Source of the DNA: Siderastrea siderea
Lineage: Eukaryota > Cnidaria > Anthozoa > Scleractinia > Rhizangiidae
Length of the DNA: 64,000 bases
Direction of reading: 5' to 3'
NCBI GenBank assembly: GCA_964030785.1
Contig: OZ034978.1
Span: 10,853,453-10,917,452 of the forward strand
Below the pieces are notes generated by a model. It saw only the letters and a program-made list of their open reading frames with translations. It was not told where the DNA came from and searched no databases. The position numbers were made by a program, and so were the translations under genes. The number at the start of each line of letters is the position of its first letter. Positions within the stretch are counted from its first letter, which is position 1. Positions 41,880 through 53,736 of the stretch are shown here, in pieces.

Positions 41880-44525
41880 CACTTTGCTTCACTTGTACTC
41901 ACTTTCCTTCATTTGTACTCCCTTCCCTTCATTTGTACTCACTTGCCACCACTTGTACTCACTTACTTCACTCATACGCAGTTTCCTTCACTCGTACTCA
42001 CTTACCTTCACTTGTACTCACTTACCTTCACTTGTACTCATTTACCTTCACTCATACGCGCTTCCCTTCACTTGTACTCACTTACCTTGACTCATACGCA
42101 CTTTCCTTCACTTGTACTCACTTACCTTCACTCCTACGCGCTTTCTTTCACTCGTACTACTTGCCTTCACTTGTACTCACTTACCTTCACTTGTACTCAC
42201 TTACCTTCACTCATACGCAATTTCCTTCACTCTTACTCACTTACCTTCACTCATACGCACTTACCTTCACTCATACGCACTTTCCTTCAATTGTACTCAC
42301 TTACCTTCACTCATACGCACTTTCCTTCACTTGTACTCACTTACCTTCACTTGTACTCACTTACCTTCACTCATACGCATTTTCCTTCACTTGTACTCAC
42401 TTTCCTTAACTTGTACTCACTTACCTCCACTTGTACTCACTTACCTTCACTCATATGCAGTTTCCTTCACTCTTACTCACTTACCTTCACTCATACGCAC
42501 TTTCCTTCAATTGTACTCACTTACCTTCACTCATACGCACTTTTCTTCACTCGTACTCACTTGTATTCACTCGTACGCACTTTTCCCCACTTGTACTCAC
42601 TTACCTTCACTCATACGCACTTTCCTTCACTTGTATTCTGTCATACGCACTTTTCTTCACTTTTACTCACTTACCTTCAACCATACGCACTTTTCTTCAC
42701 TTGTATTCACTCATACGCACTTTTCTTCACTTGTACTCATTTACCTTCACTTGTACTCACTTACCTTCAATCATACGCACTTACCTTCACTTGTACTCAC
42801 TTACCCTCACTCATACGCACTTTCCTTCACTTGTATTCTGTCATACGCACTTTTCTTCACTTTTACTCACTTACCTTCAACCATACGCACTTTCCTTCAC
42901 TTGTATTCACTCATACGCACTTTTCTTCACTTGTACTCATTTACCTTCACTTGTACTCACTTTCCTTCACTTGTACTCATTTACCTTCACTTGTACTCAT
43001 TTACCTTCCCTCATAGGCACTTTCCTTCACTTGTACTCACTTACCTTCACTTGTACTCACTTACCTTCACTCATACGCACTTTCCTTCACTTGTATTCAC
43101 TCATACGCACTTTTCTTCACTTGTACTCATTTACCTTCACTTGTACTCACTTTCCTTCAATCATACGCACTTTTCTTCACTTGTACTCACTTACCTTCAC
43201 TTGTACTCATTTACCTTCACTCATACGCACTTTCCTTCACTTGTACTCACTTACCTTCACTTGTACTCATTTACCTTCACTCATACGCACTTTCCTTCAC
43301 TTGTACTCACTTACCTTCACTCATACGCAGTTTCCTTCACTTGTACTCACTTACCTTCACTCATACACACTTTCCTTCACTTGTACTCACTTTCCTTCAA
43401 TCATACGCACTTTTCTTCACTTGTACTCACTTACCTTCAATCATACGCACTTTCCTTCACTTGTACTCACTCATACGCACTTTTCTTCACTTGTACTCAT
43501 TTACCTTCACTTGTACTCACTTTCCTTCACTTGTACTCATTTATCTTCACTCATACGCACTTTCCTTCACTTGTACTCACTTACCTTCACTCATACGCAC
43601 TTTTCCCCACTTGTACTCACTTACCTTCACTCATACGCACTTTTCCCCACTTGTACTCACTCATACTCACTTTTCTTCACTTGTACTCATTTACCTTCAC
43701 TTGTACTCACTTTCCTTCACTTGTACTCACTTACCTTCACTTGTACTCACTTACCCTCACGCACACGCACTTTTCTTCACTTGTACGCACTTTCCTTCAC
43801 TTCTACTAACTTACCTTCACTTGTACTCACTTACCTTCACTCACACGCACTTTCCTTCACTTCTACTCACTTATCCTCACTTGTACTCACTTACTTTCAC
43901 TTGTACTCATTTACCTTCACTTGTACTCATTTACCTTCACTCATACGCACTTTCCTTCACTTGTACTCACTTACCTTCACTCATACGCACTTTCCTTTAC
44001 TTGTACTCACTTACCTTCAATCATACGCACTTTTCTTCACTTGTACTCACTCATAAGCACTTTTCTTCACTTGTACTCATTTACCTTCACTTGTACTCAC
44101 TGCCCTTCACTTGTGCTCACTGTCCTTCACTGGTACTCACTTACCTTCACTCATACGCACTTTTCTTCACTTGTACTCACTTAGCTTCACTCATACGCAC
44201 TCTCCTTCATTTGTACGCACTTCCCTTCACTTGTACTCACTTACCTTCACTCATACGCACCTTCTTTCTTCACTTGTACTCACTTTCCTTCACTCGTACT
44301 CACTTACCTTCACTCGTACGCATTTTCTTTCACTTGCACGCACTAACCTCGCCTACACGCACTTACCATCACTCATACGCATTTAACATCACCTACATTC
44401 ACTTACTCTCACTCATACTTAGTTACCTTCACCTTCACTTTTCCACACTTGTCTTCCCCTATACACACTTGCTTTCGCTCATGTGCACTTACCTTCACTT
44501 ATACGGACTTGTGTTCATTCATAAA
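41880..44525 (+). repeat. Left arm: 20 bp minisatellite
   Basis: About 130 units alternate mainly between TCACTTGTACTCACTTACCT and TCACTCATACGCACTTTCCT. Occasional units are shortened (for example near 42636, 42700, 43465). Units become more diverged in the last ~200 bp next to the spacer. Confidence 0.95.
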
Positions 44526-44709
44526 GCTGAAGTCCGATTCTAAGTAAACCTCAGAAGATTGCGGATTTCTTGACTTTATGGCTATCGGTCCGAGACTAAC
44601 TTCGGAAATCCAATCTGGTCGTATAGTTAGCAGTGCAAGGAAGGGGATAAGGAAGAGTTTTCCGCGCTGAGCTCGCGCATTAGGTTTAGAGGTTACATTA
44701 TATGGTAAA
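44526..44709. other. Central spacer of the foldback element
   Basis: About 180 bp of non-repetitive sequence between the arms, containing GCTATCGGTCCGAGAC and GCTGAGCTCGCGC. No coding frame of note. It may be the remnant of an internal region. Confidence 0.6.
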
Positions 44710-46990
44710 GGTAAGTGCATGCATGTAAAGTTAAGTGCGTATGAGTGAAGATAAGTGCGCGTAAGTGAAAGTAATTGTGTATGAGTGAAGGTAAGTGCAT
44801 ATGAGTGAAGGTATCGGCGTACGAGTGAAAAGGAGTGCGTATGAGTGAATGTCAGTGCGTGAAAAGTGCGTGTAGAGGAAGGTTATTGCGTATGAGAGAA
44901 GGTAAGTGCATATAAGTGAAGGTAACTGATTATGGGTGGAGAAATGTACGTATAGGTGAAGAAACATGCCTCTAGGTGATGGTAATTGTGTGTAGGTGGA
45001 AGCAAGTGCGTGCAAGTGAAGGCAACAGCGTATGAGTGAAGTTAAGTGCCTATAGGTGAAGTTAAGTGCGTATGAGTGATGACAAGTGCGTTCAGGTGAT
45101 GGTAAGTGCGTGTGGGTGAAGGTAAGTGCGTGTAGGTGAAGGTAAGTGTGGTGTAGGTGAAAGAGAGTGTGCGTATTAGTGATAGTAAGTGCGTGTAGGT
45201 GACGGTGAGTGCGTATGAGTGATAGTAAGTGCGTGTAGGTGACGGTAAGTGTGTGCAATAGAAGGTAAGTGCGTATGAGTGATGTAAGTGCGTGCTGGTG
45301 ATGGTAAGTGCGTATAGGTGAAGGAAAGTGCGTACAGGTTAAGGTAAGTGAGTGTTGGTGAAGGTAAGTGCGTGAAGGTGATGGTAAGTGCGTAGGAGTG
45401 GAGGTAAGTGAGTACAAGTGAAGGCAAGTGCGTATGAGTGAAGATAAATGCGTGCATGTGATGATAAGTGCGTATAGGTGAAGGAAAATGCGTACAGTTG
45501 CAAGAAAGTGAGTGCAGGTGAAGGTAAGTACGTGAAGGTGATGGTAAGTGCGTATAGGTGAACGTAAGTGAGTACAGGTGAAGGAAAGTAAGTACAAGTG
45601 AAGAAAAGTGCGTATGAGTGAAGGTAAATGAGTACAAGTGAAGGTAAATGAGTACGAGTGAAGGAAAGTGCGTATGAGTGAAGGTAAGTGAGTACAAGTG
45701 AAGGAAAGTGCGTATGAGTGAAGGTAAATGAGTACAAGTGAAGGAAAGTGCGTATGAGTGAAGGAAAGTGCGTATGAGTGAAGGTAAGTGAGTACAAGTG
45801 AAGGAAAGTGCGTATGAGTGAAGGTAAATGAGTACAAGTGAAGGAAAGTGCGTATGAGTGAAGGTAAGTGAGTACAAGTGAAGGTAAGTGCGTATGAGTG
45901 AAGGTAAGTGAGTACGAGTGAAGGAAACTGCGTATGAGTGAAGGTAAGTGAGTACAAGTGAAGGAAAGTGCGTATGAGTGAAGGTAAATGAGAACAAGTG
46001 AAGGTAAGTGAGTACAAGTGAAGGAAAGTGCGTATGAGTGAAGGTAAGTGAGTACAAGTGAAGGAAAGTGCGTATGAGTGAAGGTAAGTGAGTACAAGTG
46101 AAGGAAAGTGAGCACAAGTGAAGGAAAGTACGTACGAGTGAAGGTAAGTGAGTACAAGTGAAGGTAAGTGAGTACAAGTGAAGGTAAGTGCGTATGAGTG
46201 AAGGTAAGTGGGTACAAGTGAAGGTAGGTGAGTACAAGTGAAGGAAAGTGCGTATGAATGAAGGTAAGAGAGTACAAGTGAAGGAAAGTGCTTATCAGTG
46301 AAGGTAAAAGAGTACAAGTGAAGAAAAGTGAGTACAAGTGAAGGAAAGTGCGTATGAGTGAAGTTAAGTGAGTACAAGTGAAGGTAAGTGAGAACAAGTG
46401 AAGGTAAGTGCGTATGAGTGAAGCTAAGTGAGTACAAGTGAAGGAAAGTGCGTATGAGTGAAGGGAAATGAGTACAAGTGAAGGTAAGTGAGTACAAGTG
46501 AAGGAAAGTGCGTAGGAGTGACGGTAAGTGAGTATAAGTGAAGGTAAGTGAGTACAAGTGAAGGAAAGTGCGTAGGAGTGAAGGTAAGCGAGTACAAGTG
46601 AAGGAAAGTGCGTATGAGTGAAGGGAAATGAGTACAAGTGAAGGTAAGTGAGCACAAGTGAAGGAAAGTGCGTAGGAGTGAAGGTTAGTGAGTACAAGTG
46701 AAGGTAAGTGAGTACAAGTGAAGGAAAGCGCGTAGGAGTGAAGGTAAGTGAGTACAAGTGAAGGGAAGTGCGTATGAGTGAAGGTAAGTGAGTACAAGTG
46801 GAGGAAAGTGCGTATGAGTGAAGGTAAATGAGTACAAGTGAAGGTAAGTGAGTACAAGTGAAGGTAAGTGAGTACGAGTGAAGGAAACTGCGTATGAGTG
46901 AATGAGTGAGTACAAGTGGTGGCAAGTGAGTACAAATGAAGGGAAGGGAGTACAAACGAAGGAGAGTGAGTACAAGTGAAGCAAAGTGTG
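44710..46990 (-). repeat. Right arm: inverted 20 bp minisatellite
   Basis: The reverse complement of the left-arm units, for example AGGTAAGTGAGTACAAGTGA and AGGAAAGTGCGTATGAGTGA. The inner ~850 bp (44730-45580) are strongly diverged (GTGCGTGTAGGTGATGGTAA types) while the outer part is near-uniform. Confidence 0.95.
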
Positions 46991-47596
46991 TGTTAGTGGA
47001 GGTAGGTGCGTGTTTCAGTTGGTGTATATATTCATATGGGGCTATATATTATTAGTGCCTTATATGTGGGCTAGCATGACGTTCTTGCCTGGATTCCAGA
47101 TGTTTTAATTGATTTCCGGCGGCCATGTATGTGCCCCTCCGAGGGACACCAATATGGCGTTTCCATCCTTAGCTCTACAAATTTCAGTCGAACGTTTCGG
47201 CAAATAACTCAACAACGGAATAACATTCACTGGTTTTGATTTTAATATTATATGACGTGACAGAATGTGGCGATAGAAGTTTGCCCTTTCTTTAGTTGTA
47301 ATCGCGAGACTTGAGACTTTGGACATCGGCAGATGTTTAAAGCATACCACAGCTTAAATTTGATACTGTTTTATCGATCCTTGATTGTAATGTTTTCATG
47401 GTCACTATACTTTTAATTTTCAAAATACTGCTGAAGGTCTCTTATAACAGAAGAATACACTCTTCTCAAAAGTGGCAACCCATTGGAATAGTTTACCTTT
47501 GAACACACGCGAATCAAGCTGTATCCTATATGACTTATTTTTGAGTCTTGACGTCTTTTAATACATTTTATCCATGTTCCATCCATTTTCAACTAA

Positions 47597-47814
47597 GGGA
47601 CGGACCATTAGAAAAGTTGTGGGGGTTGGGGGATTTTCGAGGGGCACAAATTTTTTTCGTTAACATTTCCCTTGCAGGAATATGTTCTTTCGCATGCAAG
47701 AACTTCTTTTTCTGGGCAACTCGCTGTGCATGAATTTTTTCTCTCTCAACTTTCCCTTGCATGAATTTTTTTTCTACTTCGCCCGCCCCTATAACTTTTC
47801 TAATGGTCCGTCCC
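47597..47814. mobile_element. PIF/Harbinger-like MITE, 218 bp
   Basis: The ends GGGACGGACCATTAGAAAAG and CTTTTCTAATGGTCCGTCCC are perfect inverted copies. TAA flanks both sides (47594-47596, 47815-47817), matching the 3 bp TWA duplication of PIF/Harbinger elements. Confidence 0.75.
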
Positions 47815-47867
47815 TAAGCTAATGTTATTAATATTTTAATTAAACTGTAGCTTTTGTACTGCGGGGA

Positions 47868-48119
47868 GACAGGGGGCGGGAGACCGGGAGAAAAGGGGAC
47901 GGGAGGTGTACGGGAGGCGGAAAAAGAGGGGGCGGGAAGCGGGATTTCCAAGGTGGCGGGAAGCGGAAGAAAAAGGGAAAAATTACGCAACATTGCGCAA
48001 TAGTTTGCAATCGGAAAAATGCAAAGAGGCGGAAGCCAAAAAATGCAGGGCGGGAACCGGGATGAAAGGGTACGGGAAGTGTGAGGTTTAAACCCCCCTG
48101 TCCCCCCCCCCCCCCCCAC
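47868..48119. repeat. G/C-tract dispersed repeat, copy 2
   Basis: GGCGGGAAGCGGGATTTCC and AGGCGGAAGCC blocks end in a long C run. An inverted copy follows at 48736-48905. Confidence 0.65.
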
Positions 48120-48514
48120 CACTTTGTAACGTTAATTGGTAACCTGGAAAGCCAGCTTGTGAGGGAAAACTTTTTTCCTGTTTCTTGCTTCAGTATCCTT
48201 CAGAGTTTATTACACTTCTGTTCTAAGCCCGGAAAAGTAAAAGCAGAAGAAAAGAAATCCTGCACCATAAAAAAAATCCGGATGTCAAAACTATTTGTTT
48301 GCAATTCGCTACTTTTGGGTTCGTTATGTTTGGGTAACTAGAACACCAGTCTACTGTGCAGGGACCGATAAATTTTCCGAAAGTCAAGATGGGAACATCT
48401 GGTTTTTCCTAAAATATGTTCATCCTGTACTACTTCCGGGCTCAAGTTTTTTCGCTAAGGAAGCAACACAATGACAGGGACTGGGTCTCGAGCCGGGTAC
48501 CGGCGACATACAGC

Positions 48515-48650
48515 TGGGGGGAACCTTGTGATGGACTAGCATCCCATCCAGGGGGGGGAAGGTAGAAATACAGTCTCAGTTGCTTCATTCTACAGAACCC
48601 AGGATAACCTCCGGCCGTGTAGGCCTCCTTGACTCGTGTGCGACTAACCT
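48515..48650. repeat. SINE-like dispersed repeat, copy 2
   Basis: Contains TTGTGATGGACTAGCATCCC, CAGTTGCTTCATTCTACAGA and CTCCGGCC blocks, matching the copy at 18325-18490. Confidence 0.55.
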
Positions 48651-48735
48651 TCCTCTGGGCTAGGTTTCTTCCACTAATAAAGATTAGCTGATAGAGCTCT
48701 ATACTTTTCCTGGAAGTTCTGCATTAACCTTGAAT

Positions 48736-48905
48736 TGGGGGGGGGAGGTACAGGGGGTATAAAACCTCCCACTTCCCATACCCTCTAATCCCGGTTCCCG
48801 CTCTGTATATGTTGGCTTCCGCCTCTTTGCATCTTATCAATTGCGAAAATTGCGAAATATTCCCCTTTTCTCCCGCTTCCCGCCACCTTGGGAATCCCGC
48901 ATCCC
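48736..48905. repeat. G/C-tract dispersed repeat, copy 3 (inverted)
   Basis: CCCGCTTCCCGCCACCTTGG and GGCTTCCGCCTCTTTGCAT are the reverse complements of blocks in 47868-48119. Confidence 0.65.
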
Positions 48906-49024
48906 AGACTATGGTCTGATCTCCCTTTGCGAAAGTCACTTAAGTATCCTCCTTTTCGTGTTCTAGGAAAAAGTGCTTAGTTGTAATTTAAGAAGGACGT
49001 TACCTCTTTAAGTCGCTAACATCT

Positions 49025-49166
49025 TCAGGATTTATTGGCAAGCATCAAATTATTTAAATTGGTTTTTAATACTTCTTGGGCAGCTTGGGCATCGCTGCTT
49101 TTAGGGAGTCCAATTTCGAAGAATCGCCCACTAGAAGTTACCGGGACAACCAAACCTTTCAGATTT
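49025..49166 (-). CDS. Candidate terminal exon of an unidentified gene (46 codons plus stop)
   Basis: The frame begins after a possible acceptor (TTCAAGTAG, reading the minus strand) and encodes NLKGLVVPVTSSGRFFEIGL at its start, ending MLANKS before TGA. The composition is protein-like rather than random AT-rich translation. No upstream exon could be found in the 450 bp before the minisatellite begins. The gene may continue beyond it, or this may be a relic. Family not recognised. Confidence 0.35.
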
Positions 49167-49635
49167 CTACTTGAATTTATGACAGAGACACAACAACAAA
49201 ACCAATAACACAATGCACCATTCAGGGATAAAAGATTTTATTTCAAACCTTTTGAAATGAATTAAGGGACTAACCCAGAAAATAATATAAAGAAAATATC
49301 TGAAATATAATTTACGTAAAATGTACTTATACAGGAAAATACTTCCAAAAAATTGCAAAAAAAAAACCACACACAGTTCAGTTTCGTTTTAAATTTCACT
49401 ACCAGGATGGAGATGGATTACAACTTGAAACATACAAGGCTAATGATTCAAAGTTTCTCTTTTCTTTCTTGGAAAAACCACCAGAAACTGACAATGGTTT
49501 AGTCTCCCACTGAGAAAATCCTTCAATTTCTTTTTCTTAATGTTTTAGGAGGATTAAGTGTACGAGGAAAGGTATTTTTAAAAACTCTGTAATCAAAAGC
49601 GCTCGTAAGCGATCCCTCCCGTAAGCGACTGCGCA

Positions 49636-50400
49636 GTGGTTAAAAAGAAGCAGTTTTGGGTGGTTATTAGAGTGGATAAAAAGAAGCGGTTTTGGGTGGA
49701 TATTAGGGTGATTAAAAGGGAGGAGTTTAGAGTGCTTATTGAGGTGGTTAAAAAGGAACAGTTTAGAATGGTTATAAGGGTGGTTAAAAAGACGCAGTTT
49801 TGGGTGGTTATTACAATGGCTAAAAAAGGGCAGTTTTGGGTGGTTATTAAGGTGATTAAAAAGAGGGGGTTAGGGATGGTTACTACGGTGGTTACAATGG
49901 TTCAGCTTTGGTGGTTATTAGCGTGGTTAAATAGGGACAGTTTTGGTGGTTATTACGGTGGTTAAAATGGGGCAATTTATAGTGGTTATCAGAGTGGTTG
50001 AAACAGGGCAGTTTTGGGTGGTTATTGCGGTTGTTAAAATTGGGCAGTTTTGGATGATTATAAGGATGGATAGAAAGAGGCAGTTTAAGGTGGTTATTGC
50101 GATGGATAAAATGGTTCAGTTTTGGGTGGTTATTAGCGTGGTTAAAATGGGGCAGTTTTGGGCGGTTATTACGGTGGTTAAAATGGGACAGTTTTGGTGG
50201 CAGTGGTTAGAATGGGGCAGTTTATAGAGGTTATAAGAGTGGTTTAAATGGGGCAGTTTTAAATAGTTATTAGGGTGCTTAAAAAGGGGCAGTTTTGGGT
50301 GGTTATTAGCGTGGTTAAAAAGGAGCAGTCTTGGGTGGTTCTCAAGATGGTTAAAAGGGGCAGTTTTTGGTAGTTATTAGGGTAGTTAAAAAGGGGTAGT
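49636..50400 (+). repeat. 36 bp minisatellite, block 1
   Basis: Diverged units of the form GTGGTTAAAAAGGGGCAGTT then TTGGGTGGTTATTAG. The 36 bp period is a multiple of three, so 12-residue peptide repeats (VVKKRQFWVVIS type) appear. Considered non-coding. Confidence 0.9.
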
Positions 50401-50527
50401 TTTTTAAAAACATCCTTAAAGCCGGTTAAAAGGACACAGTTCCATGTGATGTGCTTGAGAAGGGTAAAAAGGAGCTGTACATGTTTTTGGCGTGAATTTT
50501 GAGACCCCCTTCAGCCAGTTAAAAGGC

Positions 50528-50806
50528 CACGGATTAACACAAATTTCATGCGCTGGATAAAAAGAAGCAATTTCCAAAACCGCTGTTTTTGTAACCCTGA
50601 ATAGATTCAACTAATTCTTCTTATTAAGCCTGACTTGCAAAATCTCATCCTACTACGTTGGCCGGCTCTTAAAAGCCCCTTGAGTCTTGTTAAAAATGGT
50701 GAAGTGACGATGGCACGCATTTCTGGTCCTTCATGGGCGCAACCGGAGTGAATGGGTTAAAGTATTTCACTATAACAAGTTTGCCCTTCACTCTATCAAC
50801 AACATG
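50528..50806. repeat. Duplicated segment, copy 1
   Basis: Matches 52702-52978 at roughly 90 percent, with shared GATTAACACAAATTTCATG, CATCCTACTA and GACGATGGCACGCATTTCTG. The offset is about 2175 bp. Both copies directly follow a 36 bp repeat block. Confidence 0.8.
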
Positions 50807-51403
50807 GCCAGCATTTATTTTGTAAACCAAGTTTAGACGAAGTTTTAAGGGCAATTAGTTTATGATTAACTCCATATTTCAAGGCCCTTAAAGGCCTTAA
50901 AAAGTCCTTGGAAATTATGTCTAAATGTACAACGGTATCTTCATGGAGCGATCAAGCTTGTCAACAGTAGCGCAGAAACGAGAAGTATTTAGCCAGGTCG
51001 TAGGACCTTCTACTTTAACAAATTGATGTCTCAACGTTGAAACTGAAACGTTAATTAAACTCCTCGAACTGAATGCAGTGGCAATGGAGACATTTTTCAG
51101 CTCGGCAGGCCGTGGGCTTACCGTTTCGGCACCGAGGAAGGCAGGGTGATTTCAAAGCGAGCTAAGCCAAAGCCGTTTTCTTGTTTGACGATCTTGAAGG
51201 CTTGTGGGATGTTTTGATAGCTCGCCCTTTTTTGGCACAAAAAGACCGCTAAAAACCCTTTATACTTTGATCAGACTAGCTGTCAATTACTTCTTAGTTT
51301 CCAACTTCTTGGGAGAGCACTGTGTTATATATTTGCCAATTGAAACTGAATTAGCCAAGTACGCACTCTCAATGAGTGTATCAAATATTCAAAACCAGTT
51401 TGG
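50807..51403. other. Unique stretch inside the minisatellite domain
   Basis: About 600 bp of non-repetitive DNA with no recognisable exon. A weak frame at 51204-51403 runs into the next array and is not supported. Confidence 0.35.
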
Positions 51404-52690
51404 TTTGGTTACTGGGGTGGTTAACAACGTGGAGTTTTGGATGGTTATTAGGGTGGCTAAACAGGGGCAGTATAGGGTGGTTGTTGGAAGGTTAAAAGGG
51501 GAAGTTTTAAGAGTTTGTTAGAGTGGTTTATGAGGGACACTTTAGAGTGTATGAGGGTTGTTAAAAAGGGGCAGTTTCGGGTAGTTATTACAGTGGTTAA
51601 CAAGAGGCAGTTTCGGGTGGTTATTAGGGTGGTTAACAAGGGGCAGTTAGGGGTAGTTATTACGGTGGTTACAAAGGGGTAGTTTCGGGTAGTTATTAGG
51701 GTGGTTAACAAGGGGCAGTTTTTGGTGGTCATTAGGGTGGTTAACAAGGGGCAGTTTGGGGCGGTTATTAGGGTGGTTAACAAGGGGCAGTTTCGGGTAG
51801 TTATTAGGGTGGTTAACAAGGGGCAGTTTCGGGTAGTTATTAGGGTGGTTAACAAGGGGCAGTTTTGGGTGGTTATTAGGGTGGTTAACAAGGGGCAGTT
51901 TTGGGTGGCTATTAGGGTGGTTAACAAGGGGCAGTTTTGGGTGGTTATTAGGGTGGTTAACAAGGGGCAGTTTTGGGTGGTTATTACTGTGGTTAAAAAG
52001 GGGCAGTTTTGGGTGGTTATTACTGTGGTTAACAAGGGGCAGTTTTGGGTGGTTAATACGGTGGTTAAAAAGGGGCAGTTTTGGATGGTTATTACGGTGG
52101 GTAAAAAAGGGTGGTTTTCGGTGGTTATTACGGTGGTTAAAAAGGGGCAGATTTGGTTTGTTATTGCGGTGGTTAAAAAGGGGCAGTTTGGGGTGGTTAT
52201 TACGGCGGTTGAAAAGAGGCACTTTTGGGTAGTTATTACGGTGGTTAAAAAGAAGCAGTTTTGGATAGTTGTTAGTATGGTTAAAAGGGGCAGTTTTGGG
52301 TGGTTACTGATTACGATGGTTAAAAAGAGGCAGTTTTGGGTGATTCTTAGGGTGGTTAAAAAGGCGCAGTTTTGGGTGGTTACTAGTGGGGTTAAAAACA
52401 GGCAGTTTAGAATGGTTATTAGCGTGGTTGAAAAGAGGCAGTTTTGGGTGGTTATTACGGCGGTTAAAATGGTTCAGTTTTTGGCAGTTATTAGCGTGGT
52501 TAAATAGGGGTAGTCTTGGGCAGTTATTTCGGTGGTTAAAATGGGGCTGTTTTGGTGGTTGTTACTGTGGTTAAAATGGGACGGTTTTGATGGCGGTGGT
52601 TAGAATGGAACAGTTTGTAGTGGTTATCAGAGTGGTTAAAATGGGGCAGTTAAGGGTGGTTATTACGGTGGTTAAAATGGGGCATTTTTT
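51404..52690 (+). repeat. 36 bp minisatellite, block 2
   Basis: About 35 units, very regular between 51690 and 52080 (GTGGTTAACAAGGGGCAGTT variant). Frames stay open on both strands over several hundred bases. Confidence 0.95.
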
Positions 52691-52701
52691 TAAACATTCT
52701 G

Positions 52702-52978
52702 CCATGGATTAACACAAATTTCATGCAGTGGATAAAAAGGAGCAATTTCCAAAACTGCTGTGTTTGTAACCCTGGCTAGATTCATCCAACTTTTCTTATT
52801 AAGCGTGACTTGCGAAATCTCATCCTACTATGTTGGCCGGCTATTAAAAGCCCTTTAGGTCTTGTTAAAAATGGTGAAGTGACGATGGCACGCATTTCTG
52901 GTCCTTCGTGGGCGAAACCGGAGTGAATGGGTTAAAGTATTTCACTATAACAAGCTTGCCCTTCACTCTATCAAAAGA
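52702..52978. repeat. Duplicated segment, copy 2
   Basis: See 50528-50806; same orientation and same position relative to the minisatellite. Confidence 0.8.
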
Positions 52979-53009
52979 AATTATTAACGGCACCGAATAT
53001 AAGCAAAAC

Positions 53010-53736
53010 CTTTAGGTGGTTGTGGGGGGTTATGACGGTGCTAAAAAAGGGTCAGTTTTGGGTGGCTATTACGGTGGTTAAAAAGAGGCAGTTTTGGGTG
53101 GTTATTAGTGTGGTTAAAAAGAGCCAGTTTTGGGTGGTTATTAGGGTGGTTAAAAAGAGACAGTTTTGGGTGGTTATTAGTGTGGTTAAAAAGGGGCAGT
53201 TTCGGATGGTTATTACGGTGGTTAAAAAGGAGCAGTTTGGGTAGCTATTGCGGTACTTAAAAACGAGTAAGTTTTGGGTGGGTATGTCGGTCTCTAAAAA
53301 CGTACGGTGCTAAAAAAGGGTCAGTTTTGGGTGGTTAAAAAGGAGCAGTTTGGGTGGCTATTGCGGTAGTTAAAAACGAGTAAGTTTTGGGTGGGTATGA
53401 CGGTCTCTAAAAAGACGCAGTTTTTGGTGGTTAAAAATAGGCAGTTTTGAGTGGTTATTACGGTCTTTAAAAAGGGGCCGTTTTGGGTGATTATTACGGC
53501 GTTTAAAAGTGGGCAGTTCAGAATGGCTGTTGGGATGGCTAAAAGGGGAAGTTTTGAGTGTTTGTTCGAGTGGTTAAAAAAGACAGCTTACGGTAGTTAT
53601 TACGACGTTAAACAAGAGGCAGTCTTTGGTAGTAATTAGCGTGGTAAAAAGGGACGGTTTTGGAGGGTTATTAGTGTGGTTAAAAAGGGGCAGTTGTGGG
53701 TAGTTATCATGGTGGTTAAAAAGGGGCAGTTTTGGG
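53010..53736 (+). repeat. 36 bp minisatellite, block 3
   Basis: Units GTGGTTAAAAAGAGGCAGTT plus TTGGGTGGTTATTA, with an internal partial duplication around 53240-53400 (GAGTAAGTTTTGGGTGGGTA twice). It leads directly into the tandem unit array. Confidence 0.9.

Larger units (their letters stand above)
41779..47089. mobile_element. Giant foldback transposon-like element, 5311 bp, with minisatellite arms
   Basis: TGGATTCC is duplicated perfectly at both sides (41771-41778, 47090-47097). Both ends start GGCAAGAACGTCATGCTAGC (the right one in reverse complement) and stay nearly identical for about 120 bp, through CCAACTGAAACACGCACC into the first repeats. Each arm then becomes a 20 bp minisatellite (left 41880-44525, right 44710-46990, inverted). 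A central unique spacer lies between. This is the architecture of Drosophila Foldback/Galileo elements (long inverted repeats made of tandem sub-repeats), here without a transposase. Long frames over the arms, up to 734 codons, exist in several phases because the unit has no stop codon on that strand. Confidence 0.85.

Noticed and set aside
41913..44543. Long plus-strand frames of 158-565 codons over the left foldback arm
   Set aside because: They exist in several overlapping phases at once because the 20 bp unit has no stop codon in this orientation. Three units make 20 codons, and nothing distinguishes one phase from another.
44731..46955. Minus-strand frames up to 734 codons over the right foldback arm
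   Set aside because: Mirror image of the left-arm case; repeat-driven openness, no start context, splice signals or domain.
51457..52507. Frames of 190-268 codons on both strands in the 36 bp arrays
   Set aside because: The 36 bp unit is a multiple of three without stops in several frames. Both strands are open simultaneously, which is typical of a minisatellite.
49636..52690. CRISPR-like array
   Set aside because: Units follow each other directly with no unique spacers, and the host is a eukaryote. These are tandem minisatellites.
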